Of a stretch of DNA of 64,000 nt, positions 36,301 to 43,516 are shown in pieces. Source of the stretch: Streptomyces rubradiris. GTDB taxonomy: Bacteria > Actinomycetota > Actinomycetes > Streptomycetales > Streptomycetaceae. A program made the translations under genes and the position numbers. The stretch spans positions 1 through 64,000 of the forward strand of contig NZ_BNEA01000010.1 in the NCBI RefSeq assembly GCF_016860525.1, in the 5' to 3' direction. The notes under the pieces are model-generated. The model was given only the letters and a program-made list of their open reading frames with translations, ran no database searches and was not told the origin of the DNA. The first letter of the stretch is position 1. Every line of letters starts with the position of its first letter.

Positions 36301-36484
36301 CCCGGCGGACGGCGGCCGCGATCTGAGGGATGCTCCAGACCTGGCGCACCCAGTGCTGCCAGAGCGGCGGCTCGGTGAAACCGGATGTGGACAGGTCCGG
36401 GGCCGGAGGGATCGGCAGGTCGTGCAGGAGTACGGAGCGCACCAGGATGCCGCGCTCGGCGCGGAAAGCGGGTCGGGAGCTCAT
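33356..36484 (-). CDS. LanB-like protein (LanB2) with degenerate elimination domain
   Basis: The 1042-residue protein has full class I dehydratase architecture. The N-terminal half keeps YVLRATWRPTPFGLFAG and RYGEGVLVPLMDLLD, the tRNA/glutamylation features. In the C-terminal elimination domain, LanB1 has FIRFRDPDQHLRLR and GRWG where LanB2 has LTPRDKDELPHTVLT and GLWG. Arginines equivalent to those needed for glutamate elimination in NisB are therefore missing. No LanC accompanies it in this sub-operon. It may only aminoacylate or glutamylate its peptide, as in peptide aminoacyl-tRNA ligases. Its likely partner is the 55-residue peptide gene 62 bases upstream. Confidence 0.85.
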   Translation of the reverse strand: MSSRPAFRAERGILVRSVLLHDLPIPPAPDLSTSGFTEPPLWQHWVRQVWSIPQIAAAVRRASPGLGRQIDDLAEQPVGAEEVRRLGLSLLSYVLRATWRPTPFGLFAGIAEGRFAAEARARWGEDHRTLARADGAWLAAVVQQLEADPDVRRRLRVVINNGVRARGDRLVLPWQQRALEAASTAVHEVTLRHTPAIQTIVRMTGTPVPYGKVAGELAAAHPDLGTTGGEELLDLLISRRLLLTSLQPPSTSKDALGHVVRELEAARVSPSAAAADVIAALRDIDAQLGCLNQQQPQVPAQAERQRATVTDRMRAIVDQPTPLAVDVALDAEVTVPHAVAWEAQAAAGVLARVTPEPHGTQAWIRYRARFRDRYGEGVLVPLMDLLDPHTGLGLPEDFHGTVRAPQPNTVRRDRLLMALAQRAVAEDRELVLDEDLVEELAGPEPATSADAPPHVELAVSVHAATAAGLNAGEFTLAVRRVSRGWGHLSGGRFAALLASQDSPSDLLGMLARRPTSVHGALPVQLAFPPLLPKATRITHTPRLTAPLISLSEFRDTDPSVIPPDDLAVICHHDRLHLVCLSRRQVLEAATPHPLQIECQTPAIARFLDEMQRGQSSRLIGSIGNLSAWDWGAARHLAVLPRVRVGRTILSPATWRLAHTGLPGSHATEKEWETAIAALRTRWRLPRNVRLELWDTWLRLDLDHAAHRALLRSRLERDLPLGQLTLTEAEPDDAYGWCAGRPHELITYLSSTAPRRPAPPLRTAPLAGRGQAHLPGASPYMAVRLYCQRQTRHALLVDHLPALAPHLPGAIWWLTPRDKDELPHTVLTIRLPDPAQAGRAMRTLGAWAGHLVDAGVVSDAVFAPYRPHTGLWGTGKTLWAAEEVLAADSAVIAHQHAHLYSLPSSPVLAAASVVAIAAGLHHGTTAGMRWLSAQPKPPAADRLPRTLLEQARTLAAPDDDWSALRATPGGQALIDGPWAVRDNALHTYRTALDAAPHLDVDAVLRELTAAHLRLAGEAADGAAWRLARAVALASTRPRRSAGT

Positions 36485-36546
36485 TCGCCAGGGCCTTCGT
36501 GCCGGAGGGACGGAAGAGAGAGGGGAGGGATGGGCCTGGGGGCCGG

Positions 36547-36714
36547 TCAGAGGTCAGCGAAGAAGTGCTCGAACGCGTCAGCGGTGCGCGGGACTTCGCT
36601 CATCTGCAGGTCCAGCTGCTCGGCAAGACTCTGGCCCCAGGACCGGTCAGGGCCCGGGCCGTCGCAGGACGCAGCGGCGGAAGAAGTGGTGGTGGGGGTG
36701 GCAGCAGTGGACAC
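36547..36714 (-). CDS. Candidate RiPP/scaffold peptide, 55 residues
   Basis: GTG 36714 begins 3 bases after the frame stop at 36718 and 62 bases upstream of LanB2. Residues 2-17 are Ser/Thr/Ala-rich with one Cys (STAATPTTTSSAAASC). Residues 29-55 form an acidic amphipathic helix (SLAEQLDLQMSEV, then DAFEHFFADL). This is the reverse of a normal lanthipeptide precursor, whose acidic leader is N-terminal and core C-terminal. The acidic C-terminus could be a scaffold to which residues are added. The GGAG in the end of the upstream gene can serve as its ribosome-binding site. Confidence 0.65.
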   Translation of the reverse strand: MSTAATPTTTSSAAASCDGPGPDRSWGQSLAEQLDLQMSEVPRTADAFEHFFADL

Positions 36715-36717
36715 GGG

Positions 36718-37154
36718 TCAGGGCTCCGGTACGGGGGAAGGGCAGGTGGCGTCGCGAGCGAGGAGAGTGACGACGGGGTGCAGCAGCAGAGGCCGGCTGA
36801 GCGGGCCTCCGGTCAGGTCCACCCACCCCGACGTGCGGTCACCTTCGGTGAATCTCCAGGTGAGGGCGGCAGCGTCACGAGATCGCCGGCCGTGAGATAG
36901 GTGGTGCCGGACGGCCAGGCGGGGTCGTCGGACCGGGCGGGCAGGAAGATCCCCCACGCGCCGCCATGCGCAAAGATCCAGCCCACCGCGGACTCCGCCG
37001 CGGTTCCCGCGATCGTGGCCAGCACGGAACGCGCCAGCGGCTCGGGCATCAGCAGGACCTCCCAGCCCGGCCCGACCTGCTGCGACCGCAGACCCGGGGC
37101 GGGCCCGGACAGCAGGGCCGTCCCCGCGCCCGGCGTGAGCGTGGCGAGGGTCAT
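36718..37154 (-). pseudogene. Small protein gene with probable frameshift (paralogue of 30869-31375)
   Basis: ATG 37154 overlaps the P450 stop (ATGA). The first frame encodes 113 residues, ending at 36813 with GDLVTLPPSPGDSPKVTARRGGWT. From about 36870 the -1 frame becomes protein-like (LTWRFTEGDRTSGWVDLTGG) and runs to a stop at 36718, 3 bases before the peptide gene. By comparison with the paralogue, the junction should lie near LPP. Either the gene is frameshifted, the frameshift is programmed, or the sequence has a one-base error. The product family is unknown. Confidence 0.55.
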
Positions 37155-38401
37155 GACGCGGCTCCCTGCCGACATGCCTGCGAGGAGCCGGTGTCGCGAG
37201 CGCAGGTGTGGGGGGAGAGTTCGACGGCGATCCAGGCCTCGCGGTAACCGCGCAGCAGGTTGTTCAGGGCCCGGGCGGGTTCGCCGTCGAGCGTGAGGTG
37301 CGTGCACCGCGCGGCAAGGGCGCGCAGGACGGCGCGGGCCTGGAGCTCGGCGAGCGGGATGCCGGCACACAGGTGCGATCCGCCACCGAAGGCCAGGTGC
37401 TCGTTGTTGCGGTAGCGCCGGATGTTGTACTCGTCGGCGGCGTCGCCCCAGCGGTGGGGGTCGCGGCCGGCCGACCCGTACAGCAGCCACACCTGCTCGC
37501 CCTCGTCCAGGCGCACGCCCCCGATGTCGGCCGCCCTCGTCAAAAGCCGGCCGTAGCCCTGGATCGGCGCCTCGAGACGCAGCGCCTCGTGGAAGGCGGG
37601 CACGGACCACCGGAGGGGATCCCCGCGCAGGATCTGCCACTGCCGCGGGTGCCGGGCGAGTTGCACGATGCAGTCGGCCAGACCCAGGACGGTGGTGTCG
37701 AGCGCCGCGACCGTGTACGCGCAGACCAGGGGGATCGCATCGGCCTCATCGATCCGTCCGGCGTCCACGGCGGCGAAGACCGCGCTGATCCACGAGCCGG
37801 GCTCGGCGGTCTCGCGGGTCAGCGTGTCACGCAGCACCTGGGCCATGCGGGAGGCGAGCGGCAGTGCCTGCTGATAGCGGGTGCCGTACGGGCCGAAGGC
37901 GTCGAAGACGGCTGCGGAGCCGGCCAGCAGAACGTCCCGGTCGCCGCTGGGCAGTCCCATCAGCTCCATCACCGTGTCGCACACCATGTGCCGGGCCAGG
38001 GCGACGGCGTCGAACCGGCCGGGCTGCGTGTACGTCGCCACGAGGCCGTCGGCGCGGTCCGCGATACGGGTGACCAGAGTCCTCATGGTGCGCAGGGCGA
38101 GATGCGGGGCCAGCACGTCGCGGAGCCTGCTGTGCCGGGCACCGTCCGAGGCGAAGACGCTCTCGGCGAGGACGTCCTGGTTGGCCAGGGCGGTGAGGGC
38201 GATGCCGTTCTCGGAGCCGAAGATCTCGGGCGCCTTGAGGACGGCGGCGATATCGGCGTGACGGGCGACCGCCCACACGCCGTATTCGTCCAGGTGCACG
38301 GCGGCCCCGGTGCGGCGCAGGGCGTCGTACGCGGGATACGGATCGGCCAGGACACGCTCGGCGAACAGCGGCAGGGAAGTCGAGGGGGCTAAGGCGGGCA
38401 T
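37151..38401 (-). CDS. Cytochrome P450, conservon-linked
   Basis: The 416-residue haem mono-oxygenase has the cysteine-ligand signature FGGGSHLCAGIPLA near residue 350 and the ExxR motif in FHEALRLEAP. Its I-helix oxygen-activation segment is AYTVAALDTT, with Asp-Thr retained and Ala at the usual Gly. P450s are frequent last members (cvnE-type) of Streptomyces conservons. Here it is embedded between the conservon genes and LanB2 and coupled to the next gene by ATGA. It may oxidise the peptide-bound intermediate or another small molecule. Confidence 0.9.
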   Translation of the reverse strand: MPALAPSTSLPLFAERVLADPYPAYDALRRTGAAVHLDEYGVWAVARHADIAAVLKAPEIFGSENGIALTALANQDVLAESVFASDGARHSRLRDVLAPHLALRTMRTLVTRIADRADGLVATYTQPGRFDAVALARHMVCDTVMELMGLPSGDRDVLLAGSAAVFDAFGPYGTRYQQALPLASRMAQVLRDTLTRETAEPGSWISAVFAAVDAGRIDEADAIPLVCAYTVAALDTTVLGLADCIVQLARHPRQWQILRGDPLRWSVPAFHEALRLEAPIQGYGRLLTRAADIGGVRLDEGEQVWLLYGSAGRDPHRWGDAADEYNIRRYRNNEHLAFGGGSHLCAGIPLAELQARAVLRALAARCTHLTLDGEPARALNNLLRGYREAWIAVELSPHTCARDTGSSQACRQGAAS

Positions 38402-38452
38402 GAGGAAACTCCGGGTGTTGGCGGTGACGGGCTCAGCGGCGCAAGGCGTGTG

Positions 38453-39220
38453 TCAGAGCGGCCCGCCGGCGCTGAGCAGGGGCAGGGTGGTCTCATCCAG
38501 CACGGCGTCGTGCAGCCGGATCACCAGCCGGTTCGCCACCACCTGATTCATCCGGCTGTCATGGAAGAGGACCAGCGTGTCGGCCTGCGGCGGCTGGTTG
38601 GGCGAGTACACGGTGCCCCGCACCCCGATGATTTCGACGTTTCGCGTCCGCACGGCGATGAACCCGCCGTCGGCGCGGCAGTTGTGCAGCGCCCAGCGTG
38701 CGTCGTCCAGGCACATCGGAGGGGTCACGGTGGTGATGTCGCAGGGCCATGTCCGCGGTGTCTGCGCGGTGGCGTGCAGCAGCCACAGCATCCCGTGCTT
38801 GTCCCGGTGTGCCTTCCCCGCGCAGCCGCCGCACCGTGGAGGGTGTCGCATGACGTCCGGCTGCCGGCCGGGGTGGTGGCCGGCCCACAGCTGGCCGCCG
38901 GTCTGGGACCCCTCCCACCGCTCCCACAGCCAGCCGTCGATACACCGGTCACTGGGCCGTTCGTCGACGTAACACACCCGGCCGGCGACGTCGAAGGCCA
39001 CCTCGACATCGCACGGCGCCTCGTCGTTGTATGGGGCGATGTAGAGCCTGCGCTCCGCCCGCGCCTCATCGGCCGCGGGAGCGGGGGCGGGGGTGGCGGG
39101 GACAGCCAGGCCGTATACGGGAGGTGGGGCGGGTGGGAAGGTGGTGCTGGTTCGCTCCGGCCGGGCGTGCGTGCCGGTGCTGTGGGGGGAGCAGACGGCA
39201 CCGCTGGGTTGAGGTGTCAT
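38453..39220 (-). CDS. Hypothetical cysteine-rich protein
   Basis: The 255-residue protein has a Pro/Thr-rich N-terminus (about 50 residues). A possible metal-binding patch, PRCGGCAGKAHRDKHGMLWLL, lies near residue 130, and a WPCDITTVTPPMCLDDARWALHNC segment follows. The region GGFIAVRTRNVEIIGVRGTVYSP is beta-rich. No family is recognised. It overlaps the DUF6624-like gene by 4 bases and precedes the P450 gene, so it belongs to the conservon-linked operon and may serve as carrier or redox partner. Confidence 0.6.
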   Translation of the reverse strand: MTPQPSGAVCSPHSTGTHARPERTSTTFPPAPPPVYGLAVPATPAPAPAADEARAERRLYIAPYNDEAPCDVEVAFDVAGRVCYVDERPSDRCIDGWLWERWEGSQTGGQLWAGHHPGRQPDVMRHPPRCGGCAGKAHRDKHGMLWLLHATAQTPRTWPCDITTVTPPMCLDDARWALHNCRADGGFIAVRTRNVEIIGVRGTVYSPNQPPQADTLVLFHDSRMNQVVANRLVIRLHDAVLDETTLPLLSAGGPL

Positions 39221-39864
39221 GCTGCACTCGCCAGGGGGGTGAGAACGACGGTGTCACCGGTGTCGGGGTGGGCGGCTGCGAGCGCGAGGCGCCGGCGCAG
39301 TGCGGTGAACGCGTCGGCGGCGGGCGGGAGTCCGAGGCGTGAGCGCCGGGTGTCGAGGCCGTCTGGTTCCCGCACGGGATACCGCTCCACGGTGTCGGCG
39401 GTGAGCAGGTACTGGGTGCCGTACTCCTGCGGCTGGCCGGTGCTGATCAGGACCCGGTCGTGGAGGTGTGCCCACTGCACGGCCGGCGCGTCATCGTCCT
39501 GGACGGCACGGTGCAGGAGGCGGGCGGCGGCGCGCTGCACGGTGGGGTCGTCGTCGGCGTGGAGGGCGAGTTGCCAGGCGGCGCGGCAGCCCTTGCGGCC
39601 CACGAGCCGGTGCCCGGGCCAGCCGTGCTCGGCCAGGATCCGCCCCAGCACCTTGGCGTTGGCGTGATCGGCGTGACGGGCCTGGCCGACGTCGATGTCC
39701 GCCAGCTGGTGACGGATACGCCGCGACCAGTGCGTGCTCGCCTGCTCGGCGGCGGCGATCAGGTCCCGGGCAAGGTGCGGTCGCAGCGGCGGCTCGCTCA
39801 CGCAAGGCTCCGCACCGGCCTGGAGCAGGCCTGCGGGCGACATGTCCGCCGTACGGTGTTCCAC
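39217..39864 (-). CDS. DUF6624-like protein
   Basis: The 215-residue protein contains LAEHGWPGHRLVGRKGCRAAWQLALHADDDPTVQ, then a segment beginning DRVLISTGQPQEYGTQYLLT. This is the pattern I associate with DUF6624 family proteins of Streptomyces. It is cytoplasmic by composition. It is coupled to the downstream cysteine-rich gene by a 4-base overlap. The molecular function of the family is not known to me. Confidence 0.65.
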   Translation of the reverse strand: MEHRTADMSPAGLLQAGAEPCVSEPPLRPHLARDLIAAAEQASTHWSRRIRHQLADIDVGQARHADHANAKVLGRILAEHGWPGHRLVGRKGCRAAWQLALHADDDPTVQRAAARLLHRAVQDDDAPAVQWAHLHDRVLISTGQPQEYGTQYLLTADTVERYPVREPDGLDTRRSRLGLPPAADAFTALRRRLALAAAHPDTGDTVVLTPLASAA

Positions 39865-39984
39865 GGTGGGTCTCTCTCGTTCAGCGTCGGTGGTGGGCAG
39901 GGGAGGGATCTGGTGCCGCCGGCTCCCCGGAAAGGGCGGGAGCCTGGCGGCTGGGTCTGGCAGCGGTGCGCGGACGTGTGGGTT

Positions 39985-41229
39985 TTACGCCGGGGTCAAG
40001 GTGGCCGTCGTCCAGGCCGGTTCGACGGGGAGGCGTTCGGACCACTGGATGTGGTCCTCGCTCAAGGCGGTGTGGGCGAGCTGGATGCGCTGTACTTCGC
40101 CGGTGCCGGCGGGCGGGTAGGTGTACTGGATGTCGCGCCACAGCCGCTGGAGGTAGTCGGCGCTCAGGCTGTGTGCGCCGTGCAGTTCCATGGCGTCCTG
40201 GACGGAGCGGACCGCGTAGGCGTGGCCGCGGTACTTGGCGTTGATCAGTTCCGCGTCGCAGGACAGGCCGAGGTCGCGGAGGTGGACGGCCTGGTAGACC
40301 AGGGTGCGGGAGGCTCGCAGCCGGGACTCCATCTCACCGATGCGGTCGCGCACCACCGGCTGGTCGGACAGGGAACCACCATAGCGGGGGCGGCGCTTCA
40401 GGTAGGAGGTGGTGGTCTCCACGACTGCCTCGTGCACGCCCAGACTGACCGCCGCCAGGTTGGCGCGGCCGTAGAGGATGCTGCTGCTCTGGGCGACGGC
40501 GAGCCCCTGGCCGATCTCGCCGATCCGGTTGTCGTCCGGGACTCGGACCTGGTCGAGGCCGATGTGGCCGGCGGAGAAGCCGTGCATCCCCAGCCCGGGC
40601 TTGTGACCACCCACCCTGAGGCCCTTGCGGTCTCCTTCGACCAGGAACGCAGTCAGCGCCTGTGAGGGGGGCACGCCCGGCCCTGCGGTGCGGGCGATGA
40701 CGAGGTGGGCCCGGGCCAGGTGGGAGTTGCCGATGTGGGCCTTGCTGCCGCTGATAACCCACTCGTCACCGCGGCGGTCGGCGGTGGTCTCGATCCCGCC
40801 GATGTGGCCGCCGGCGGCCGGCTCGGTGGTGGCGATCGTCAGCAGCAGCGTCCCGTCGGCGACCTGGGGCAGCCAGCGCTTTTTCTGGGTGTCGGTGGCC
40901 CAGTTCAGCAGCGCGCCGACGGGGATGAGTGTGGCCTGGAGGATGGCTGCGGCGGCGGCCGAGACGACGGCGGTCCGGTGGATCAGGATCGTCTTGGCGA
41001 CGTGCCCGGCGCCCATGCCGCCGAACTCCTGGGGGATCGTCACCCCGAACCAGCCACGCTTCGCGAGATGCCCGGCAACGTGGTGTTCCACGTTGCGGGG
41101 TGCTGCCTCCATGCGGGCCACGCGCGGGGCGATGTGCTCGGCGGCGACGGAGTCGGCCTCCTGCCACAGCGCTGTGTGGCGGGCGGTGAGGTAGGGCTGG
41201 AGTGCTGGTGGTGGCGGGGTGGTGGACAT
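39985..41229 (-). CDS. Acyl-CoA dehydrogenase-family flavoenzyme
   Basis: The 414-residue FAD enzyme has the family order: helical N-domain with GVTIPQEFGGMG, beta-domain TIATTEPAAGGHIGG...WVISGSKAHIGN, and C-terminal helices including VQDAMELHGAHSL. ATG 41229 is preceded by GGGAGACGAG. In secondary metabolism such enzymes desaturate carrier- or peptide-bound acyl groups. Placement between the GAF gene and the P450 in the conservon-LanB2 operon suggests a biosynthetic rather than fatty-acid role, but this is inference. Confidence 0.85.
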   Translation of the reverse strand: MSTTPPPPALQPYLTARHTALWQEADSVAAEHIAPRVARMEAAPRNVEHHVAGHLAKRGWFGVTIPQEFGGMGAGHVAKTILIHRTAVVSAAAAAILQATLIPVGALLNWATDTQKKRWLPQVADGTLLLTIATTEPAAGGHIGGIETTADRRGDEWVISGSKAHIGNSHLARAHLVIARTAGPGVPPSQALTAFLVEGDRKGLRVGGHKPGLGMHGFSAGHIGLDQVRVPDDNRIGEIGQGLAVAQSSSILYGRANLAAVSLGVHEAVVETTTSYLKRRPRYGGSLSDQPVVRDRIGEMESRLRASRTLVYQAVHLRDLGLSCDAELINAKYRGHAYAVRSVQDAMELHGAHSLSADYLQRLWRDIQYTYPPAGTGEVQRIQLAHTALSEDHIQWSERLPVEPAWTTATLTPA

Positions 41230-41306
41230 GCTCGTCTCCCTCTGCCTGGATGGACGTCTTCTGGCTGGGGCATTGCGGAGCGGGGGGTGGCGAAAGGAGG
41301 GGCGGG

Positions 41307-41909
41307 TCAGCGGCCGGAGCTGCCGGCGGGGAGGGCGAGGATCTCGCGGGCGAGTTCCTTCACCGTGTTCTGCGTGCGGCGGGCGTCCTTCTGGGGGCGC
41401 TTTTCCGGGTCTATGACGCAGGCGGTGCCGATGCAGGTGCCGTCGTCGGTGATGAGCGGGACCCCGAAGTAGGCGCGGATACCGGCGGCGTCGACGACGG
41501 GGTTGCTGGCGAAGCGCGGGCTTGCGTAGACATCGGGCAGGGGAAGGGCTTTGCGGCGGTTCATGACCTCCGGGCACCAGCCGTGATCGAGCTCCATGGT
41601 GCGGCCGAGGATGACGTAACCGCTGCCGGGAGGGGGCTGGTGCAGACCGACGAGGTTCTGCCGCTCGAGGATCACGTTGACGATGCCGTACAGGAAGCCG
41701 GTCCGCTCCGACAGCTGGCGTGCGATCTCGTCGAATGCCGGGTGGGCCTCGGTGGGTAATCCGAGGCGGTCGATCACCCGGGAGCGCTGGGCCAGTTCGG
41801 TGGCCTGCGCGACGGGGGACAGGCTGACGGCGGTGTTGTGCGGGCTGCGGGCGTGCAGCGGGAGGGTGGGGGAGTCCGGCTGGCGGGCCGGCAGGGGCGG
41901 CAGGTTCAT
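41307..41909 (-). CDS. GAF-domain protein of the conservon
   Basis: The 200-residue protein is a single GAF-like sensor (about residues 45-185, YGIVNVILERQNLVGLHQ and IRAYFGVPLITDDGTCIGTACVID). It overlaps the GTPase gene by 4 bases (ATGA), as is common in Streptomyces conservons, where a GAF protein follows cvnD. Cys116-His-like ligands are not obvious, so the ligand is unknown. It likely senses a small molecule or redox state and works with the CvnB-CvnD switch. Confidence 0.8.
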   Translation of the reverse strand: MNLPPLPARQPDSPTLPLHARSPHNTAVSLSPVAQATELAQRSRVIDRLGLPTEAHPAFDEIARQLSERTGFLYGIVNVILERQNLVGLHQPPPGSGYVILGRTMELDHGWCPEVMNRRKALPLPDVYASPRFASNPVVDAAGIRAYFGVPLITDDGTCIGTACVIDPEKRPQKDARRTQNTVKELAREILALPAGSSGR

Positions 41910-42556
41910 CGGGCGTCCTGGAAGGTGGTGAACGGGCGGGGTGCGGTGCTGGAAAGGGCGTGCTGGACGAGGGTGATCAGGGCGCCGGCCACGTGGTCGG
42001 GATTGCGTGCGTCGCAGGTCAGTACGGGCACGTGCGGGTCAAGGTCCAGCGCGGCGCGGATCTGCTCGGGATGGAAGCGGGCAGCGCCGTCGAAGACGTT
42101 GTTGGCGACGATGAACGGCAGATCGTTGTCCTCGAAGAAGCTGATCGCGTCGAAGCTGCTCTCCAGGCGGCGTGTGTCGACCAGGACGACGGCGCCGATC
42201 GCCCCGCGGGCGAGGTCATGCCACAGCCCGAGGAAGCGCTCCTGCCCGGGCGCGCCGAAGAGGTACAGCTCCAGGGGTACGGGGGCGTCGGGGAGGGTGA
42301 GCCTGCCGAAGTCGAAGGCCACCGTCGTGGTGGTCTTGGCCTCGACACCGTCCAGACTGTCCACCGGGACGCTGGACTCGGTCAGGTACTCCTCGGTCCG
42401 CAGGGGTGTGATCTCGCTGACGGCCCCCACCGCGGTGGTCTTGCCGACACCGAAACCTCCGGCGATCACAATCTTGACAGTGGCCAGCTGCTGGGGCGCC
42501 GTCCACCGGCCGGACGGCGTCGCCAGATCAGCCGGCTTGGCGGTAGGAGACCGCAT
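41906..42556 (-). CDS. cvnD: Conservon Ras-like GTP/ATP-binding protein (CvnD)
   Basis: The 216-residue switch protein has a Walker A loop GGFGVGKTT at about residues 33-41, a DFGRL motif (about 82-86) and the switch II-like FGAPGQERF. A VANNVFDG stands in the place of the guanine-specifying NKxD motif. This is the standard CvnD layout. It overlaps cvnC by 29 bases and the GAF gene by 4 bases. It is expected to be controlled by the CvnB/CvnA complex at the membrane. Confidence 0.92.
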   Translation of the reverse strand: MRSPTAKPADLATPSGRWTAPQQLATVKIVIAGGFGVGKTTAVGAVSEITPLRTEEYLTESSVPVDSLDGVEAKTTTTVAFDFGRLTLPDAPVPLELYLFGAPGQERFLGLWHDLARGAIGAVVLVDTRRLESSFDAISFFEDNDLPFIVANNVFDGAARFHPEQIRAALDLDPHVPVLTCDARNPDHVAGALITLVQHALSSTAPRPFTTFQDAR

Positions 42557-42956
42557 CGGGAAATGCCTTTCGAAGACCGGCCATGGCGGCGACCAGCAAC
42601 TGCGTGCTGGCCCTGGACTTGCCTTCCTCGGTGGTGAAGGCGGTGGAAATAGGCAGGGTGAGCGCGTCCGCGTCCAGGAGGTCGGAGACGAGGACCTTCA
42701 CGGCGGTGACGGGCCGGCCGAGCCAGCCCGCCAGCTCCGCCACCGACCGCTGGTGCTCCCGGCACAGCGCGACAATCTCCTGGCACTCCGGCGGCAGACC
42801 GGGCCCGGGCCTGCCCGGACCGCCCTGCAGCACAGTGTCCACACTCAGCAGATGCCGCGCCCTGGTCCGCCCGCCCGTCAGGGTGTAGGTGCGGACGAAC
42901 TCCGACTGCTCGCCGGTGTTTTCCGGCCGCTCGTCGCTGGTTTCGGGGCCGGTCAC
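42528..42956 (-). CDS. cvnC: DUF742 protein (CvnC)
   Basis: The 142-residue protein contains the DUF742 winged-helix-like pattern: FVRTYTLTGGRTRARHLLSVDT, then a helical part with VAELAGWLGRPVTAVKVLVSDLLDADAL. It overlaps cvnB (4 bases) and cvnD (29 bases). DUF742 proteins are always encoded between the roadblock and GTPase genes of conservons. They are thought to take part in the membrane-bound signalling complex. Confidence 0.9.
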   Translation of the reverse strand: MTGPETSDERPENTGEQSEFVRTYTLTGGRTRARHLLSVDTVLQGGPGRPGPGLPPECQEIVALCREHQRSVAELAGWLGRPVTAVKVLVSDLLDADALTLPISTAFTTEEGKSRASTQLLVAAMAGLRKAFPDAVSYRQAG

Positions 42957-43453
42957 GGGGCTACATCGCTCGCGGCCGTCCGCACCGGGACCTCCATGAA
43001 GTCGCCGAACTTGGCGATCAGGCGGCTCATCTCGAACGCGACGGGGCCGACGTTGTTGGCGTCCGGCGTGGTGACGACGGCCAGGACGGTGTCCACCACC
43101 CCGTGGACGGCGCTGGGGTGGTTGTCGAACGCGCGGCTGCCACCGGCGTTCTGCACGAGGATCAGGCAGTCGTCCCGCTCGATCAGGATCTGCCGGGCCG
43201 GCCGCTTGTCGTCGGACGGGCCTTTCACGTTGTCCGCGATGGACGCCATCCCGCAGACCGCGGCGGCCAGCTGGTCCGCCCAGTCCTTGTCGACGCCGCT
43301 GTCCAGCAGCCGCAGGCCATCACGCGACAGCAGCACCGCGTGCGTCACACCCGGTACGTCCTCGGCGAACTGCTCCAGCAGCCAGGCCATTTTCTCCGGC
43401 ACACTCTCGACTGCGCCGCGGCCGGTGTTTCCCGCGTCAGGGGTGATGCTCAT
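42953..43453 (-). CDS. cvnB: Roadblock/LC7 protein (CvnB)
   Basis: The 166-residue protein has the Roadblock/LC7 fold signature (FAEDVPGVTHAVLLSRDGLRL and the later LIVQNAGG-like strand). It probably acts as a GTPase-activating or scaffold component for CvnD. ATG 43453 is chosen because GGAGCGA lies about 7 bases upstream. The open frame begins at 43504 but the added residues are unlikely. It lies 63 bases after the cvnA stop. Confidence 0.9.
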   Translation of the reverse strand: MSITPDAGNTGRGAVESVPEKMAWLLEQFAEDVPGVTHAVLLSRDGLRLLDSGVDKDWADQLAAAVCGMASIADNVKGPSDDKRPARQILIERDDCLILVQNAGGSRAFDNHPSAVHGVVDTVLAVVTTPDANNVGPVAFEMSRLIAKFGDFMEVPVRTAASDVAP

Positions 43454-43516
43454 AGCGAATCGCTCCAAAAACAGGGATTGGTGGGAGTTGGGGACCTGGC
43501 GCACCGATGGAGTGCG

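Noticed and set aside
37208..38392. Plus-strand 394-codon frame
   Set aside because: Antisense shadow of the P450 gene.
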